15,365 nucleotides of DNA from Paenibacillus_AK sp041641375 (lineage in GTDB: Bacteria; Bacillota; Bacilli; Paenibacillales; YIM-B00363): the NCBI GenBank assembly GCA_041641375.1, contig JBEPYM010000069.1:1-15365 (forward strand). The letters run 5' to 3'. The notes below the pieces were generated by a model that saw only the letters and a program-made list of their open reading frames with translations, was not told the DNA's origin and did not search any database. Each line of letters opens with the position of its first letter. The stretch's first letter is position 1. Of the stretch, positions 1-7,170 are shown piece after piece. Both the position numbers and the translations under genes were made by a program.

Positions 1-821
1 TTAAGCGCGGCTGCAGCCGGCTCCGGTAACGTATAAGGCTGGCCGTCGAGGATGATCCGCCCCTCCTTGACCTGGACCTCCATAAAGTTCATCGCGGGCG
101 ATCCGATAAACCCGGCAACGAACATATTCGCCGGCTTCGCGTAAAGCTCCTTCGGCGATGCAATCTGCTGGATAACGCCTCCATTCATGACGACGATCCG
201 TTCGCCCAGCGTCATCGCTTCGACCTGATCATGCGTCACATAGACGATCGTCGCGCCGAGACGCTTGTGCAGCTCGGACAGCTCGACACGCATCTGAATG
301 CGCAGCTTGGCGTCGAGGTTGGAGAGCGGCTCGTCAAACAGGAACACCTGCGGATCGCGCACAATCGCACGTCCGACAGCGACGCGCTGACGCTGTCCGC
401 CGGACAGCTCGCGCGGCTTGCGCTCCAGAAGCGCTGATAAGCCTAATATTTCCGCAGCAGCCGCGACCTTATGTTCGATTTCCGATTGCGGACGTTTCAG
501 GTTCTTCAATCCGAATGACAAATTTTCACGAATCGTCATATGCGGATACAGCGCATAATCCTGAAATACCATCGCAATATCGCGATCCTTCGGGTGAAGG
601 TCGTTGACGACTCTGTCACCGATCAGAATATCGCCGCTCGACTGCTTCTCGAGCCCCGCAATCATCCGCAGCGATGTCGTCTTGCCGCAGCCGGACGGGC
701 CGACAAACACGACAAACTCCTTGTCCTCAATGACAAAGTTAGAGTCGCTGACTGCGGTGAACGTCCCCTTTTTATCGTCTACATATTGCTTCTTTATATT
801 ACGAAATTCCACGCGTGCCAT
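1..821 (-). CDS. Sugar ABC transporter ATP-binding protein, MsmX/UgpC/MalK type (3' end cut by window edge)
   Basis: This is the ATPase that powers a carbohydrate importer on the inner face of the membrane. The frame stays open from the ATG at 821 to the window edge, giving 273 residues of a family that is usually about 365, so the end of the C-terminal regulatory (OB-fold) domain is missing. All nucleotide-binding motifs are intact: Walker A GPSGCGKTT (41-49), Q-loop Q87, signature LSGGQ (139-143), Walker B VFLFDEP (159-165), D-loop SNLD (167-170) and switch histidine H197. An AGGAGA-like ribosome site lies just upstream of the ATG, and the stop of the preceding permease is only 12 bases away, so it is the last visible gene of the leftward sugar operon. 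Bacillota sugar importers often lack their own ATPase and share MsmX, so a dedicated copy is worth noting. The family is certain; the substrate is inferred from context only. Confidence 0.95.
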   Translation of the reverse strand, partial: MARVEFRNIKKQYVDDKKGTFTAVSDSNFVIEDKEFVVFVGPSGCGKTTSLRMIAGLEKQSSGDILIGDRVVNDLHPKDRDIAMVFQDYALYPHMTIRENLSFGLKNLKRPQSEIEHKVAAAAEILGLSALLERKPRELSGGQRQRVAVGRAIVRDPQVFLFDEPLSNLDAKLRIQMRVELSELHKRLGATIVYVTHDQVEAMTLGERIVVMNGGVIQQIASPKELYAKPANMFVAGFIGSPAMNFMEVQVKEGRIILDGQPYTLPEPAAAAL

Positions 822-833
822 TGGCGCACTCTC

Positions 834-1667
834 CTATCCTTTAACGGCTCCGATCGTGATGCCTTGCAAGAAATACTTCTGCAATGAGAAAAACAGTATA
901 ATCATCGGCAGCGCGCCGATTGTCGCACCCGCCATAATCGCGCCATAGTCGGTCGATTCGGAAAATACGAACGAGGCGAGACCAACCTGAATCGTACGCA
1001 TGTTATTCGAATTCGTCACAAGCAGCGGCCAGAAAAATTCGTTCCATGACGCTACGAATGTGAAAATCGCAAGCACGGCGAGTCCAGGTTTGGCCATCGG
1101 CAAAATCACCTTCCAGAAGATGCCGAATTCGCCGCAGGCGTCGATCCGGGCAGCCGAGATGAGTGAGGACGGCAGGGTAGACATGTATTGCTTCATGAGG
1201 AATATGTTGCCAACGCTCACAAGTGTAGGAAGCACGATCGCCGTGTAGGTGTTGCCCAGTTGAAAGACGTTGATCATGATAATATAAAGCGGGATCAGCG
1301 TGACCTGCGCCGGAATCATCATTGTGCTGAGCAGCAGCCAGAAAATTCCGTTGCGTCCCGGGAACTTCAGCTTCGCAAACGCATAACCGGCCAGCGAAGC
1401 GAAGAAGACGTTCGTCACGGTCAGAATGGCCGATACGAGGAACGAGTTGAACAGCCAGCGCCAGGCGGCCGTCTTGGCAAAGAAGCGCTCATAAGGCGCC
1501 TTGGACCAGACGTCCGGCAGCATCTTCGGGTTATACGTTGCCGAGATCGTCGTATCCTGCACGGAGCCGATCACCATCCAGTACAGTGGTATGACGGTGA
1601 TCAGCGCCCAGAAGCCAAGTGTGACAAGGGCTGCGGATAACAATATAAACTTTGCTCTGCTTGACAT
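834..1667 (-). CDS. Carbohydrate ABC transporter permease, MalG/AraQ/UgpE type
   Basis: This is the second transmembrane subunit of the sugar importer, 277 residues with about six membrane helices. A hydrophobic first helix lies at about 9-35, followed by an external segment, and four or five helices start at about 72. The cytoplasmic EAA loop that docks on the ATPase reads SAARIDACGEF...ILP (171-190). The first Glu of the family consensus is Ser171 and the conserved Gly is Ala177, so the loop is recognisable but degenerate. AGGAGG lies 8 bases before the ATG and overlaps the stop codon of the upstream permease, so translation is probably coupled. The gene sits between its partner permease and the ATPase. 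The family call is firm. The substrate, probably an amino sugar such as MurNAc or GlcNAc or their oligomers, is inferred from the adjacent kinase and murQ. Confidence 0.95.
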   Translation of the reverse strand: MSSRAKFILLSAALVTLGFWALITVIPLYWMVIGSVQDTTISATYNPKMLPDVWSKAPYERFFAKTAAWRWLFNSFLVSAILTVTNVFFASLAGYAFAKLKFPGRNGIFWLLLSTMMIPAQVTLIPLYIIMINVFQLGNTYTAIVLPTLVSVGNIFLMKQYMSTLPSSLISAARIDACGEFGIFWKVILPMAKPGLAVLAIFTFVASWNEFFWPLLVTNSNNMRTIQVGLASFVFSESTDYGAIMAGATIGALPMIILFFSLQKYFLQGITIGAVKG

Positions 1668-1679
1668 GTCCGCAGCCTC

Positions 1680-2594
1680 CTAATATTCGATATCGGTCGA
1701 GAATACTTTGAACTGAATGACCGATACGAGAATGATGAGTCCGGCGAGCACAAACGACTGCGCCGAAGCGAGGCCGAATTCATAAAATTTAAACGCGGTT
1801 TCGTAAATCAGATAGGCGATCGTTGTCGTCGCGAAGTTTGGACCGCCCTGCGTCATCAAATATACGGCGATAAAAACCTGGAACGAGGTGATAACACCGG
1901 TTACGAGCAAATATAAGGTGGTCGGCTTCAGCAGCGGCCACGTAATTTTCGCAAATTTGGACCAGCCGCTCGCGTGGTCGATATCGGCCGCTTCATACAG
2001 CGATTTTGGTATGCCGCCCATCGCGGCGAGGTACAGAATAATGCCCGCACCATGGGAGCCCAGCCAATTCATCAAAATAAGCGAGAACAGCGCTGTGCTC
2101 GATTGTCCGAGCCATACGACCGGATCCACTCCGAACATACCGAGGAAGCGATTGAGTAATCCGCCTTTGGTCGGGTCAAAAATGGCGAGCCAGACGAGAG
2201 ACAGCGTAACACCCGAGGCCACAGTCGGCAAATAAAGGACCGCCTTAAAAAAGGTTTGAGCCGATTGCTTCATCTGAAAAACAAAAAAGGCGAGCACAAA
2301 CGTGATGATAATGTTGACGGGCACCGTGGCGACCGTGAAAATCACCGTGTTTTTCATCGATTTCCAGAAGATGTCGTCTGTCAGCATACGCTCGTAATTC
2401 GCGAAGCCGACCCAGGTCGATTTCATGATGTTGTATTTCTGAAAGCTCATAATAAACGCTGTTGCTACCGGATAAAGCGTAAACACCGCAAACAACAGCA
2501 CAGGCGCTAAAATAAATAGATAGGCCCAGCCGTAATCGCGAACAAAACGCACGAACCGGGACGGCGGTTGCCCCACCCTGCTGGCCGTTCTCAT
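1680..2594 (-). CDS. Carbohydrate ABC transporter permease, MalF/UgpA/AraP type
   Basis: This is the first transmembrane subunit of the sugar importer, 304 residues, the usual length for the UgpA class. A short basic N-terminus is followed by a membrane helix at about 22-48 and five more helices. The EAA loop is at 201-224 (EAADIDHASGW...PLLKP). It keeps the leading Glu but has His207 where the family normally has Gly (DGA becomes DHA). The ATG at 2594 has an AGGAA-type ribosome site about 8 bases upstream. Unlike the tight joints elsewhere in this operon, it is separated from the binding-protein gene by about 93 bases holding a large hairpin, which fits lower expression of membrane subunits than of the binding protein. 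It pairs with the MalG-type permease 12 bases downstream. Family certain, substrate inferred. Confidence 0.95.
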   Translation of the reverse strand: MRTASRVGQPPSRFVRFVRDYGWAYLFILAPVLLFAVFTLYPVATAFIMSFQKYNIMKSTWVGFANYERMLTDDIFWKSMKNTVIFTVATVPVNIIITFVLAFFVFQMKQSAQTFFKAVLYLPTVASGVTLSLVWLAIFDPTKGGLLNRFLGMFGVDPVVWLGQSSTALFSLILMNWLGSHGAGIILYLAAMGGIPKSLYEAADIDHASGWSKFAKITWPLLKPTTLYLLVTGVITSFQVFIAVYLMTQGGPNFATTTIAYLIYETAFKFYEFGLASAQSFVLAGLIILVSVIQFKVFSTDIEY

Positions 2595-2615
2595 GCTCCG
2601 TTCCTCGCTTTCTGT

Positions 2616-2673
2616 CTAAAAGGAAAGGGAAGCGGCGGCGATTCGCATGCTCGAATCGGGACGCCCGCTTCCC
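2616..2673 (-). terminator. Intercistronic hairpin between binding protein and permease genes (attenuator or mRNA stabiliser)
   Basis: A nested inverted repeat fills most of the gap. Outer arms GGGAAGCGG (2627-2635) and CCGCTTCCC (2665-2673) form 9 bp. Inner arms CGATTCG (2639-2645) and CGAATCG (2652-2658) form 7 bp around a 6-base loop. On the minus-strand transcript the stem is followed by TTTCCTTTTAG (2626-2616), a moderate U-rich tail. Such structures behind binding-protein genes commonly lower expression of downstream permeases or protect the upstream mRNA 3' end. Which applies here is not visible from the sequence. Confidence 0.6.
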
Positions 2674-2687
2674 GAAAACCATCTGAT

Positions 2688-4079
2688 TTATTGACCGATA
2701 ATTTGTTTCGCTTTGTTTTTGAAGTCTTCGGCGATTGCTTCCGGCGCCTTCTCACCGGCATACAGCGCCTGGATGTTCGGCTTCACAACCTGATCCTTGA
2801 ACTGCTTCATCTTTGCTGCCTTCTCCACATCAAGGTTCAGGACAACCTGTGGCGCCATTTGCTTGGCAAGCAGGTTCGCTGCTTCTGCATTTTCCTTCTT
2901 CGCGAGGCTCTTGCCTTCGAATTCCTTCGCTTGCGATTTGCGTACGAACGGCAAGCACAGCTCGTTTGCGGAGTTGCCCGCTTTCGCGCCGCTGAGCGCT
3001 TCCATCACGAGGAACGTATTCTTCGCATGCTCCTCGCCCTTGTCGTTCTTCTGCTTAAACGCCACATAGCCCTCGCCGCCCATAATGGTTTGCGGCTTCG
3101 CGCCATCCTTATATGGAACCGGCAGCAGGACGAAATCAATCTTCTCGCCTTGCACTTTGCCTGCATCGATATCCTTGTTGCGGTTGGCGACGATAACGTC
3201 ATAATAAGGAATCGCTTTGGAAATAATGGCCGCTTGACCGCCATAGAACATTTCGGTACGTTTGGCAGCCGCCAATGCCGCCGTCTCCTTCGGCATAATG
3301 CCGTCCTTCAGCATCGTTTGGACAAACTTCATCGTGTCGACAATCCGGTTGTCATTCAGCTGGAATTTTCCATCCTTGTCGAGTACATCGGGAATGCCTG
3401 CGTTGCGCGTCAGCATTTCGAAGAAGTCGAGGTTGGCGCCATTGCCATCCGTAACAAGACCATATTGCGTCGTGCCGTTCGGAAGCTTCTTGGTCAGCTT
3501 CTTGCCTGCTTCGAGGAATTGGGACCACGTCCAGCCTTCCTTCTGAATCTTCTTCCAATCGATGCCTGCTTCTTCCAGAATGCGCTTGTTGCCGCCCCAT
3601 GTCCACTGGTATTGGTAGATCGGGAGGCCATATTGCTTGCCCTGGATTTGACCCAGCTCGAGTGTTCCCGGCAAATAATCGTTTTTGATTTCCGGTGTCA
3701 TGTATTTATCCAGCTGAAGCGCCAAACCGGTCGAGACATATTGGCCTTCAACGCTATGGAAATACAGATCGGGTGGATTTCCCGAGTTCAGGGCAACGTC
3801 GAATTTCTTCGGTCCTTCCGCCCAGGAAAGCATTTCGTATTGAACGGTAATATGCGGATACTGCTTGTTGAAGTCCGCGATCAGCGCCTTCAAATCATCC
3901 TCATATTTCGCGTGTACGGGATACGTCCATACTTGAACGGTGTCCGGTTTCGCTTCTGCTTTCTTGTCCGGTGTTTGCGCTGCGCCTGGCTTCGCTCCGT
4001 CGGCCGGCTTGCCGCCGCCGCATGCGGTCCCGAGTGCCATGGTCAAAGCAAGTGTAGTCACGAGCCATTGTTTCTTCAC
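2688..4079 (-). CDS. Extracellular sugar-binding lipoprotein of an ABC importer (solute-binding protein family 1)
   Basis: This is the substrate receptor of the importer, 463 residues, anchored outside the membrane. The signal peptide is short (MKKQWLVTTLALTMALGTAC): two lysines, a hydrophobic core and a lipobox ending at Cys20. A Gly/Pro/Ala/Lys-rich linker to about residue 45 precedes the first folded lobe, which begins TVQVWTYPVH. Length and the overall pattern, with Trp/Tyr-rich ligand-cleft segments such as YQYQWTWGG, fit carbohydrate-binding family 1 proteins. The start codon is GTG at 4079. An in-frame TGA lies three codons upstream, so no earlier start is possible in this frame, and AGGGG lies about 10 bases ahead. 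The regulator gene ends only 25 bases upstream, so the two are probably cotranscribed. The ligand is unknown; MurNAc, GlcNAc or a muropeptide-derived sugar is inferred from neighbours. Confidence 0.93.
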   Translation of the reverse strand: MKKQWLVTTLALTMALGTACGGGKPADGAKPGAAQTPDKKAEAKPDTVQVWTYPVHAKYEDDLKALIADFNKQYPHITVQYEMLSWAEGPKKFDVALNSGNPPDLYFHSVEGQYVSTGLALQLDKYMTPEIKNDYLPGTLELGQIQGKQYGLPIYQYQWTWGGNKRILEEAGIDWKKIQKEGWTWSQFLEAGKKLTKKLPNGTTQYGLVTDGNGANLDFFEMLTRNAGIPDVLDKDGKFQLNDNRIVDTMKFVQTMLKDGIMPKETAALAAAKRTEMFYGGQAAIISKAIPYYDVIVANRNKDIDAGKVQGEKIDFVLLPVPYKDGAKPQTIMGGEGYVAFKQKNDKGEEHAKNTFLVMEALSGAKAGNSANELCLPFVRKSQAKEFEGKSLAKKENAEAANLLAKQMAPQVVLNLDVEKAAKMKQFKDQVVKPNIQALYAGEKAPEAIAEDFKNKAKQIIGQ

Positions 4080-4104
4080 GTACCATCAACCCCTATACAT
4101 ATAA

Positions 4105-4944
4105 TTAGTGCTTGCGAATCGCCTGCCGGCTTTGGTCGAGATAGCTCACGGAGCGGTCATAAGTTCGGCTTGCTACGCCGACATAGAGAATATCGACAAC
4201 ATTCAACTGCGCGATCCGGGACGCCATCGCGCCGCTTCGAATTTCATGCTCCGTCGCCGACGTATGCAGCGGCACATCCGCAATCCGGGTCAGCGCGTTA
4301 TCTCCGTATTTGGTAATCGAAATGACGGGACAGCCTCTGTCCTTGGCCAGTTTGGCTATCCGAAGCACTTCGCTTGTTTCCCCGGAGTAGGAAATGCACA
4401 CAGCAACATCGTCCGCTGTCAATGTAACCGCAGTCGTAAGCTGTACATGGGGATCAGCGAAGGAAAAGCACGTCATCCCGATACGCAAAAATTTCTGCTG
4501 CGCATCCATCGCAATCAAATTCGAGGCGCCAACTCCGTAAAAGTAAATACGCTTGGCCCGGCCCACCGCCATGATCGCGCGCTCCGCACTAATGGGATCG
4601 ATCACTTTGATCGTATCGCGAATGGATTGAATGTTGTTGCTGGATACATTCTGGATCATCGATTGAACCGTATCATCCGGCCGGATGTCCTGATAGCCAT
4701 CGAGCGGCTCCGATTGCTGCAGATCACCGGCAACCTTGAGCTTCAAATCCTGATAACCTTTCAGCCCCATCGTTTTGCAAAGACGAATAATGGCTGCTTG
4801 GCTTGCACCGCTGCTTTCCGCAAGCTGGGCGACGGATTGATGGACCATATCGGCCGGAGATTGCAGTATGTAAGCTGCGACCTTGCGTTCAGATGGATTT
4901 AATTCGTCAAACACTTCGCGAAGCCTGACAAGTCCGCCGTTCAT
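4105..4944 (-). CDS. RpiR/MurR-family transcriptional regulator (HTH plus SIS domain)
   Basis: This is a 279-residue regulator with the standard RpiR layout. An N-terminal helix-turn-helix domain (about 1-75) has its recognition region around 36-60 (SVAQLAESSGASQAAIIRLC). A C-terminal SIS phosphosugar-binding domain (about 125-260) carries FYGVGAS (135-141), SYSGETSE (185-192) and RSGAMASR (236-243). SIS regulators sense sugar phosphates; MurR proteins respond to MurNAc-6-P, and the divergent kinase and murQ genes would make and consume that ligand. AAAGGAGGTG precedes the ATG at 4944. The gene leads the operon that encodes the ABC importer and is divergent from the kinase-murQ arm, so it probably controls both and itself. 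Whether it represses or activates cannot be told from sequence. The family is secure; the MurR role is inferred. Confidence 0.93.
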   Translation of the reverse strand: MNGGLVRLREVFDELNPSERKVAAYILQSPADMVHQSVAQLAESSGASQAAIIRLCKTMGLKGYQDLKLKVAGDLQQSEPLDGYQDIRPDDTVQSMIQNVSSNNIQSIRDTIKVIDPISAERAIMAVGRAKRIYFYGVGASNLIAMDAQQKFLRIGMTCFSFADPHVQLTTAVTLTADDVAVCISYSGETSEVLRIAKLAKDRGCPVISITKYGDNALTRIADVPLHTSATEHEIRSGAMASRIAQLNVVDILYVGVASRTYDRSVSYLDQSRQAIRKH

Positions 4945-4998
4945 GAGCTACACCTCCTTTATTCGGCAAGAATATGCTTCCACTGCGATGCTAGCTAT

Positions 4999-5012
4999 TG
5001 GTATCGCTTCCA
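4999..5012 (-). promoter_or_regulatory. cre-like CcpA binding site downstream of the regulator/ABC promoter
   Basis: The minus strand reads TGGAAGCGATACCA, which fits the degenerate catabolite-responsive element TGNAANCGNWNNCW at every fixed position. It lies about 13-26 bases after the predicted start of the leftward transcript, a roadblock position typical of CcpA repression. The match is seen in the sequence; function and glucose repression are inferred. Confidence 0.55.
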
Positions 5013-5030
5013 CATCGGTTGGATGGCTTT

Positions 5031-5059
5031 ATTATATGAGCTGTGAAACAATATTTCAA
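5031..5059 (-). promoter_or_regulatory. SigA-type promoter for the regulator-ABC importer operon
   Basis: On the minus strand TTGAAA (5059-5054) and TATAAT (5036-5031) are separated by exactly 17 bases, a near-consensus vegetative promoter. Transcription would start near 5024, leaving an untranslated leader of about 80 bases before the ATG at 4944. Confidence 0.65.
5044..5058. promoter_or_regulatory. Candidate operator dyad for the RpiR/MurR-type regulator
   Basis: TGAAACAATATTTCA is a dyad with 5-bp arms TGAAA/TTTCA around CAATA. It covers most of the -35 box of the leftward promoter and lies about 30 bp upstream of the -35 box of the rightward promoter, where an autoregulator could act on both. 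The repeat is visible; assignment to this regulator rests on position only. Confidence 0.4.
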
Positions 5060-5086
5060 GATATATTTTATTGTCTAAAATTTTAT

Positions 5087-5115
5087 TTTACATCTTTGCA
5101 TTTTTTCATTATACT
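5087..5115 (+). promoter_or_regulatory. SigA-type promoter for the kinase-murQ operon
   Basis: TTTACA (5087-5092) and TATACT (5110-5115) are separated by 17 bases, each one mismatch from the vegetative consensus. The predicted start near 5122 gives a leader of about 53 bases. GGGAG lies 8 bases before the kinase ATG. Confidence 0.6.
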
Positions 5116-5174
5116 CGAATACAATATCGCATCGTTGGGAATACCCAAATGATCAAATACTGGGAGCGATTCGA

Positions 5175-6125
5175 ATGAAGACCTATATCGGTGTGGATGG
5201 CGGCGGCACAAAAACAGAAGCGGTAGGTATGACCCTTAGCGGTAGCATCTTCTCCGCCGTAAGAGGCGGCTCCACCAATCCGTATGCGGTCGGATTCGAT
5301 GCCGCCATGCAGGAGCTTGTCCGTCTGCTTGAATTGGTTATTGCTGAAAGCCGGGCAGCCGGAGCTGATCGCTGCGGCGGGATTTGTCTGGGGCTGTCGG
5401 GCGTCGATTCCGCTACGGAGAAGCAGGCTGTGCTGGACGTGCTGGCTCGCTGGCAACACACCTCCGGCCTCGCTTGTCCGATTGAAATTCGCAATGAAGC
5501 GGATATTGCACTGATGGCTGCCCTCGGACAGGAGGAAGGCGTGCTCATCATTTCCGGCACCGGCTCCAACACGTTCGGCAATACGCCGGATGGCGGCCGA
5601 TATCGGGCAGGCGGCTGGGGTCATCTGCTCGGTGACGAAGGCAGCGGATATGCAATAGGACTGGAAACGTTACAGGTAATCATGCGCAGCTACGACGGGG
5701 TCGATTCTGCGACGTTAATTACAAATAAGACACTACAGGCGTACGGCTGGACTTCACCGGAAGAGCTGAAGGGATACATCTATCGTCCGGAGATCGTGAA
5801 ATCGCATATTGCCGCATTCGCCGAATTTACCATACGCGCTGCCGAGGAAGGCGATGAAGCAGCCGTTTCAATTCTGAAGCGAAACGCATTCGATTTGTCT
5901 CGTACCGCTGCCGCACTGATATCCAAGCACGAATGGCTGCAGCAGGCGGACGTCGTGCTGACCGGCTCCGTGTTCACCTATTCCCCCGCCTTCCGCAAGG
6001 AATTTACGGGAGCCCTGCAAGCGCGTTACCCGGCACTTACCTTCCATGATCCGGCGGACCGCACGTCGGGGGAAGGCGCCGCCCTGCTGGCACGCAAGCT
6101 GTTCGGGGAGTACGGGGCTCCATGA
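5175..6125 (+). CDS. N-acetylhexosamine kinase of the BadF/BadG/BcrA ATPase family (GlcNAc or MurNAc kinase, MurK-like)
   Basis: This is a 316-residue sugar kinase of the ASKHA fold. It shows the first phosphate motif DGGGTKT (8-14), LGLSGVDS (72-79), NEADIA (107-112) with likely catalytic Asp110, the second phosphate motif GTGS (128-131), and the BadF-type stretch GGWGHLLGDEGSG (147-158 region). The C-terminal adenosine region includes LTGSVF (262-267). Such kinases phosphorylate GlcNAc at O-6, and some clostridial relatives (MurK) act on both MurNAc and GlcNAc. The gene lies 25 bases before murQ in the same transcript, so a MurNAc-6-P-forming role is the natural reading: the ABC importer would deliver unphosphorylated sugar, unlike a PTS. 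Length is normal and no key motif is missing. Family firm; preference for MurNAc inferred. Confidence 0.9.
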   Translation: MKTYIGVDGGGTKTEAVGMTLSGSIFSAVRGGSTNPYAVGFDAAMQELVRLLELVIAESRAAGADRCGGICLGLSGVDSATEKQAVLDVLARWQHTSGLACPIEIRNEADIALMAALGQEEGVLIISGTGSNTFGNTPDGGRYRAGGWGHLLGDEGSGYAIGLETLQVIMRSYDGVDSATLITNKTLQAYGWTSPEELKGYIYRPEIVKSHIAAFAEFTIRAAEEGDEAAVSILKRNAFDLSRTAAALISKHEWLQQADVVLTGSVFTYSPAFRKEFTGALQARYPALTFHDPADRTSGEGAALLARKLFGEYGAP

Positions 6126-6150
6126 ATGATCGAAGAGAGGAATTTGACAG

Positions 6151-7077
6151 ATGAGTATACAAGATTTGAACGAACTGCTGAGCAGCTTGACGACAGAGCA
6201 GTCGAATGAACGCACACGTGATATTGATCGGCTCGACTCCGAGCGTATCCTGTACTTGATCAACGACGAAGATCGGCTGATCGCCGAGCGAATTCGGTCC
6301 ATTATACCGCAGATCGCCAAGGCGGTCGACTGCATTGTGGATGCCTTTCGCCGAGGCGGTCGACTGATCTATGTCGGTGCGGGAACGAGCGGCCGCATCG
6401 GGGTGCTTGACGCTTCCGAGTGTCCGCCTACATATGGAACGGACCCCTCCATGGTCGTAGGACTTATTGCAGGAGGGTTTCAGGCGATCAAGGACCCGGT
6501 TGAAGGTGCGGAAGACAGTCCGGAGGGCGGCGCGAGGGATATCGACCAGCTTGCCGTAGGCGCCAACGATGTTGTCGTGGGCATCGCCGCAAGCGGACGT
6601 ACTCCGTATGTGCTGGGCGCCATGCAGCGGGCGCGTGAGCTCAGCGCTTGTGTCGTCGGTCTTACGAACAACGCAGGTACGCCGATGTGCGGTTATGCCG
6701 ACATCATCCTTGAGGCTGTCGTTGGCCCGGAAGCGGTGCTTGGCTCCACCCGCATGAAGGCGGGTACAGCACAGAAGCTTATCGTCAATATGCTGACTAC
6801 CGCCTCGATGATCCGCATCGGCAAAGTATACGGCAATCTGATGGTCGATCTGAACCCGTCCAACGAGAAGCTGGTGGCAAGAGCGAAGCGGATCATCACG
6901 ATGGCGACCGGTGTATCGGGCGAACCGATGGAGCGCGCATTTGAGGAGTCCGGCCAGCATGTGAAGACGGCCATTGTCATGCTGCTGGCTGGCGTCGGCT
7001 CGGAGGAAGCCTCCTCCCTGCTAACGCGTGCAGATGGCTTTGTGGCGAAAGCGCTGGAGCTGAATCGTCAAGACTAG
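6151..7077 (+). CDS. murQ: N-acetylmuramic acid 6-phosphate etherase MurQ
   Basis: MurQ cleaves the lactyl ether of MurNAc-6-phosphate to give GlcNAc-6-phosphate and D-lactate in the cytoplasm, the committed step of muramic acid recycling. The 308-residue protein carries the family signatures in order: LTTEQSNERTRDID (13-26), the SIS-type phosphosugar site YVGAGTSGRIGVLDASECPP (74-93), VEGAED (117-122) and GSTRMKAGTAQK at about 208. Glu90 and Glu121 occupy the positions of the two catalytic glutamates, with the same 31-residue spacing as in E. coli (83 and 114). A GAGAGGA-type ribosome site precedes the ATG. The gene follows the kinase by 25 bases and is closed by a strong terminator. It is the best-identified member of the locus and anchors its interpretation. 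GlcNAc-6-P deacetylase, NagZ and amidase genes are not in the window. Confidence 0.97.
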   Translation: MSIQDLNELLSSLTTEQSNERTRDIDRLDSERILYLINDEDRLIAERIRSIIPQIAKAVDCIVDAFRRGGRLIYVGAGTSGRIGVLDASECPPTYGTDPSMVVGLIAGGFQAIKDPVEGAEDSPEGGARDIDQLAVGANDVVVGIAASGRTPYVLGAMQRARELSACVVGLTNNAGTPMCGYADIILEAVVGPEAVLGSTRMKAGTAQKLIVNMLTTASMIRIGKVYGNLMVDLNPSNEKLVARAKRIITMATGVSGEPMERAFEESGQHVKTAIVMLLAGVGSEEASSLLTRADGFVAKALELNRQD

Positions 7078-7112
7078 ACGCCACTTTTGAACACACCTAC
7101 ATGCTCGAAACT

Positions 7113-7139
7113 GACTGCCGGCTCGGCAGTCTTTTTTTT
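7113..7139 (+). terminator. Rho-independent terminator of the kinase-murQ operon
   Basis: Arms GACTGCCG (7113-7120) and CGGCAGTC (7124-7131) form a perfect 8-bp stem with a GCT loop, followed by eight T (7132-7139). It lies 36 bases after the murQ stop and separates murQ from the MFS gene. Confidence 0.92.
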
Positions 7140-7170
7140 GAGCTACCCATCGTTCCAAGTTCATTAACAC

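Noticed and set aside
2568..4316. Long open frame of 582 codons on the plus strand, opposite the sugar-binding protein
   Set aside because: It runs antisense to a well-supported lipoprotein gene. Its translation is Arg/His/Leu-rich with no domain I recognise. It is a shadow of codon use on the other strand.
4108..4902. Open frame on the plus strand opposite the RpiR-type regulator
   Set aside because: It is antisense to a clear HTH-SIS gene, and the translation looks like a random shadow.
5076..5085. Palindrome TAAAATTTTA in the divergent intergenic region
   Set aside because: It is short and purely A/T in an A/T-rich stretch, so it is expected by chance.
5160..5174. Possible second cre site near the kinase start
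   Set aside because: It has several mismatches at fixed positions of the consensus. The bases are better explained as the ribosome binding region.
6037..6960. Open frame of 307 codons on the minus strand, opposite murQ
   Set aside because: It lies over the conserved murQ coding sequence, has no ribosome site of note and no family features.
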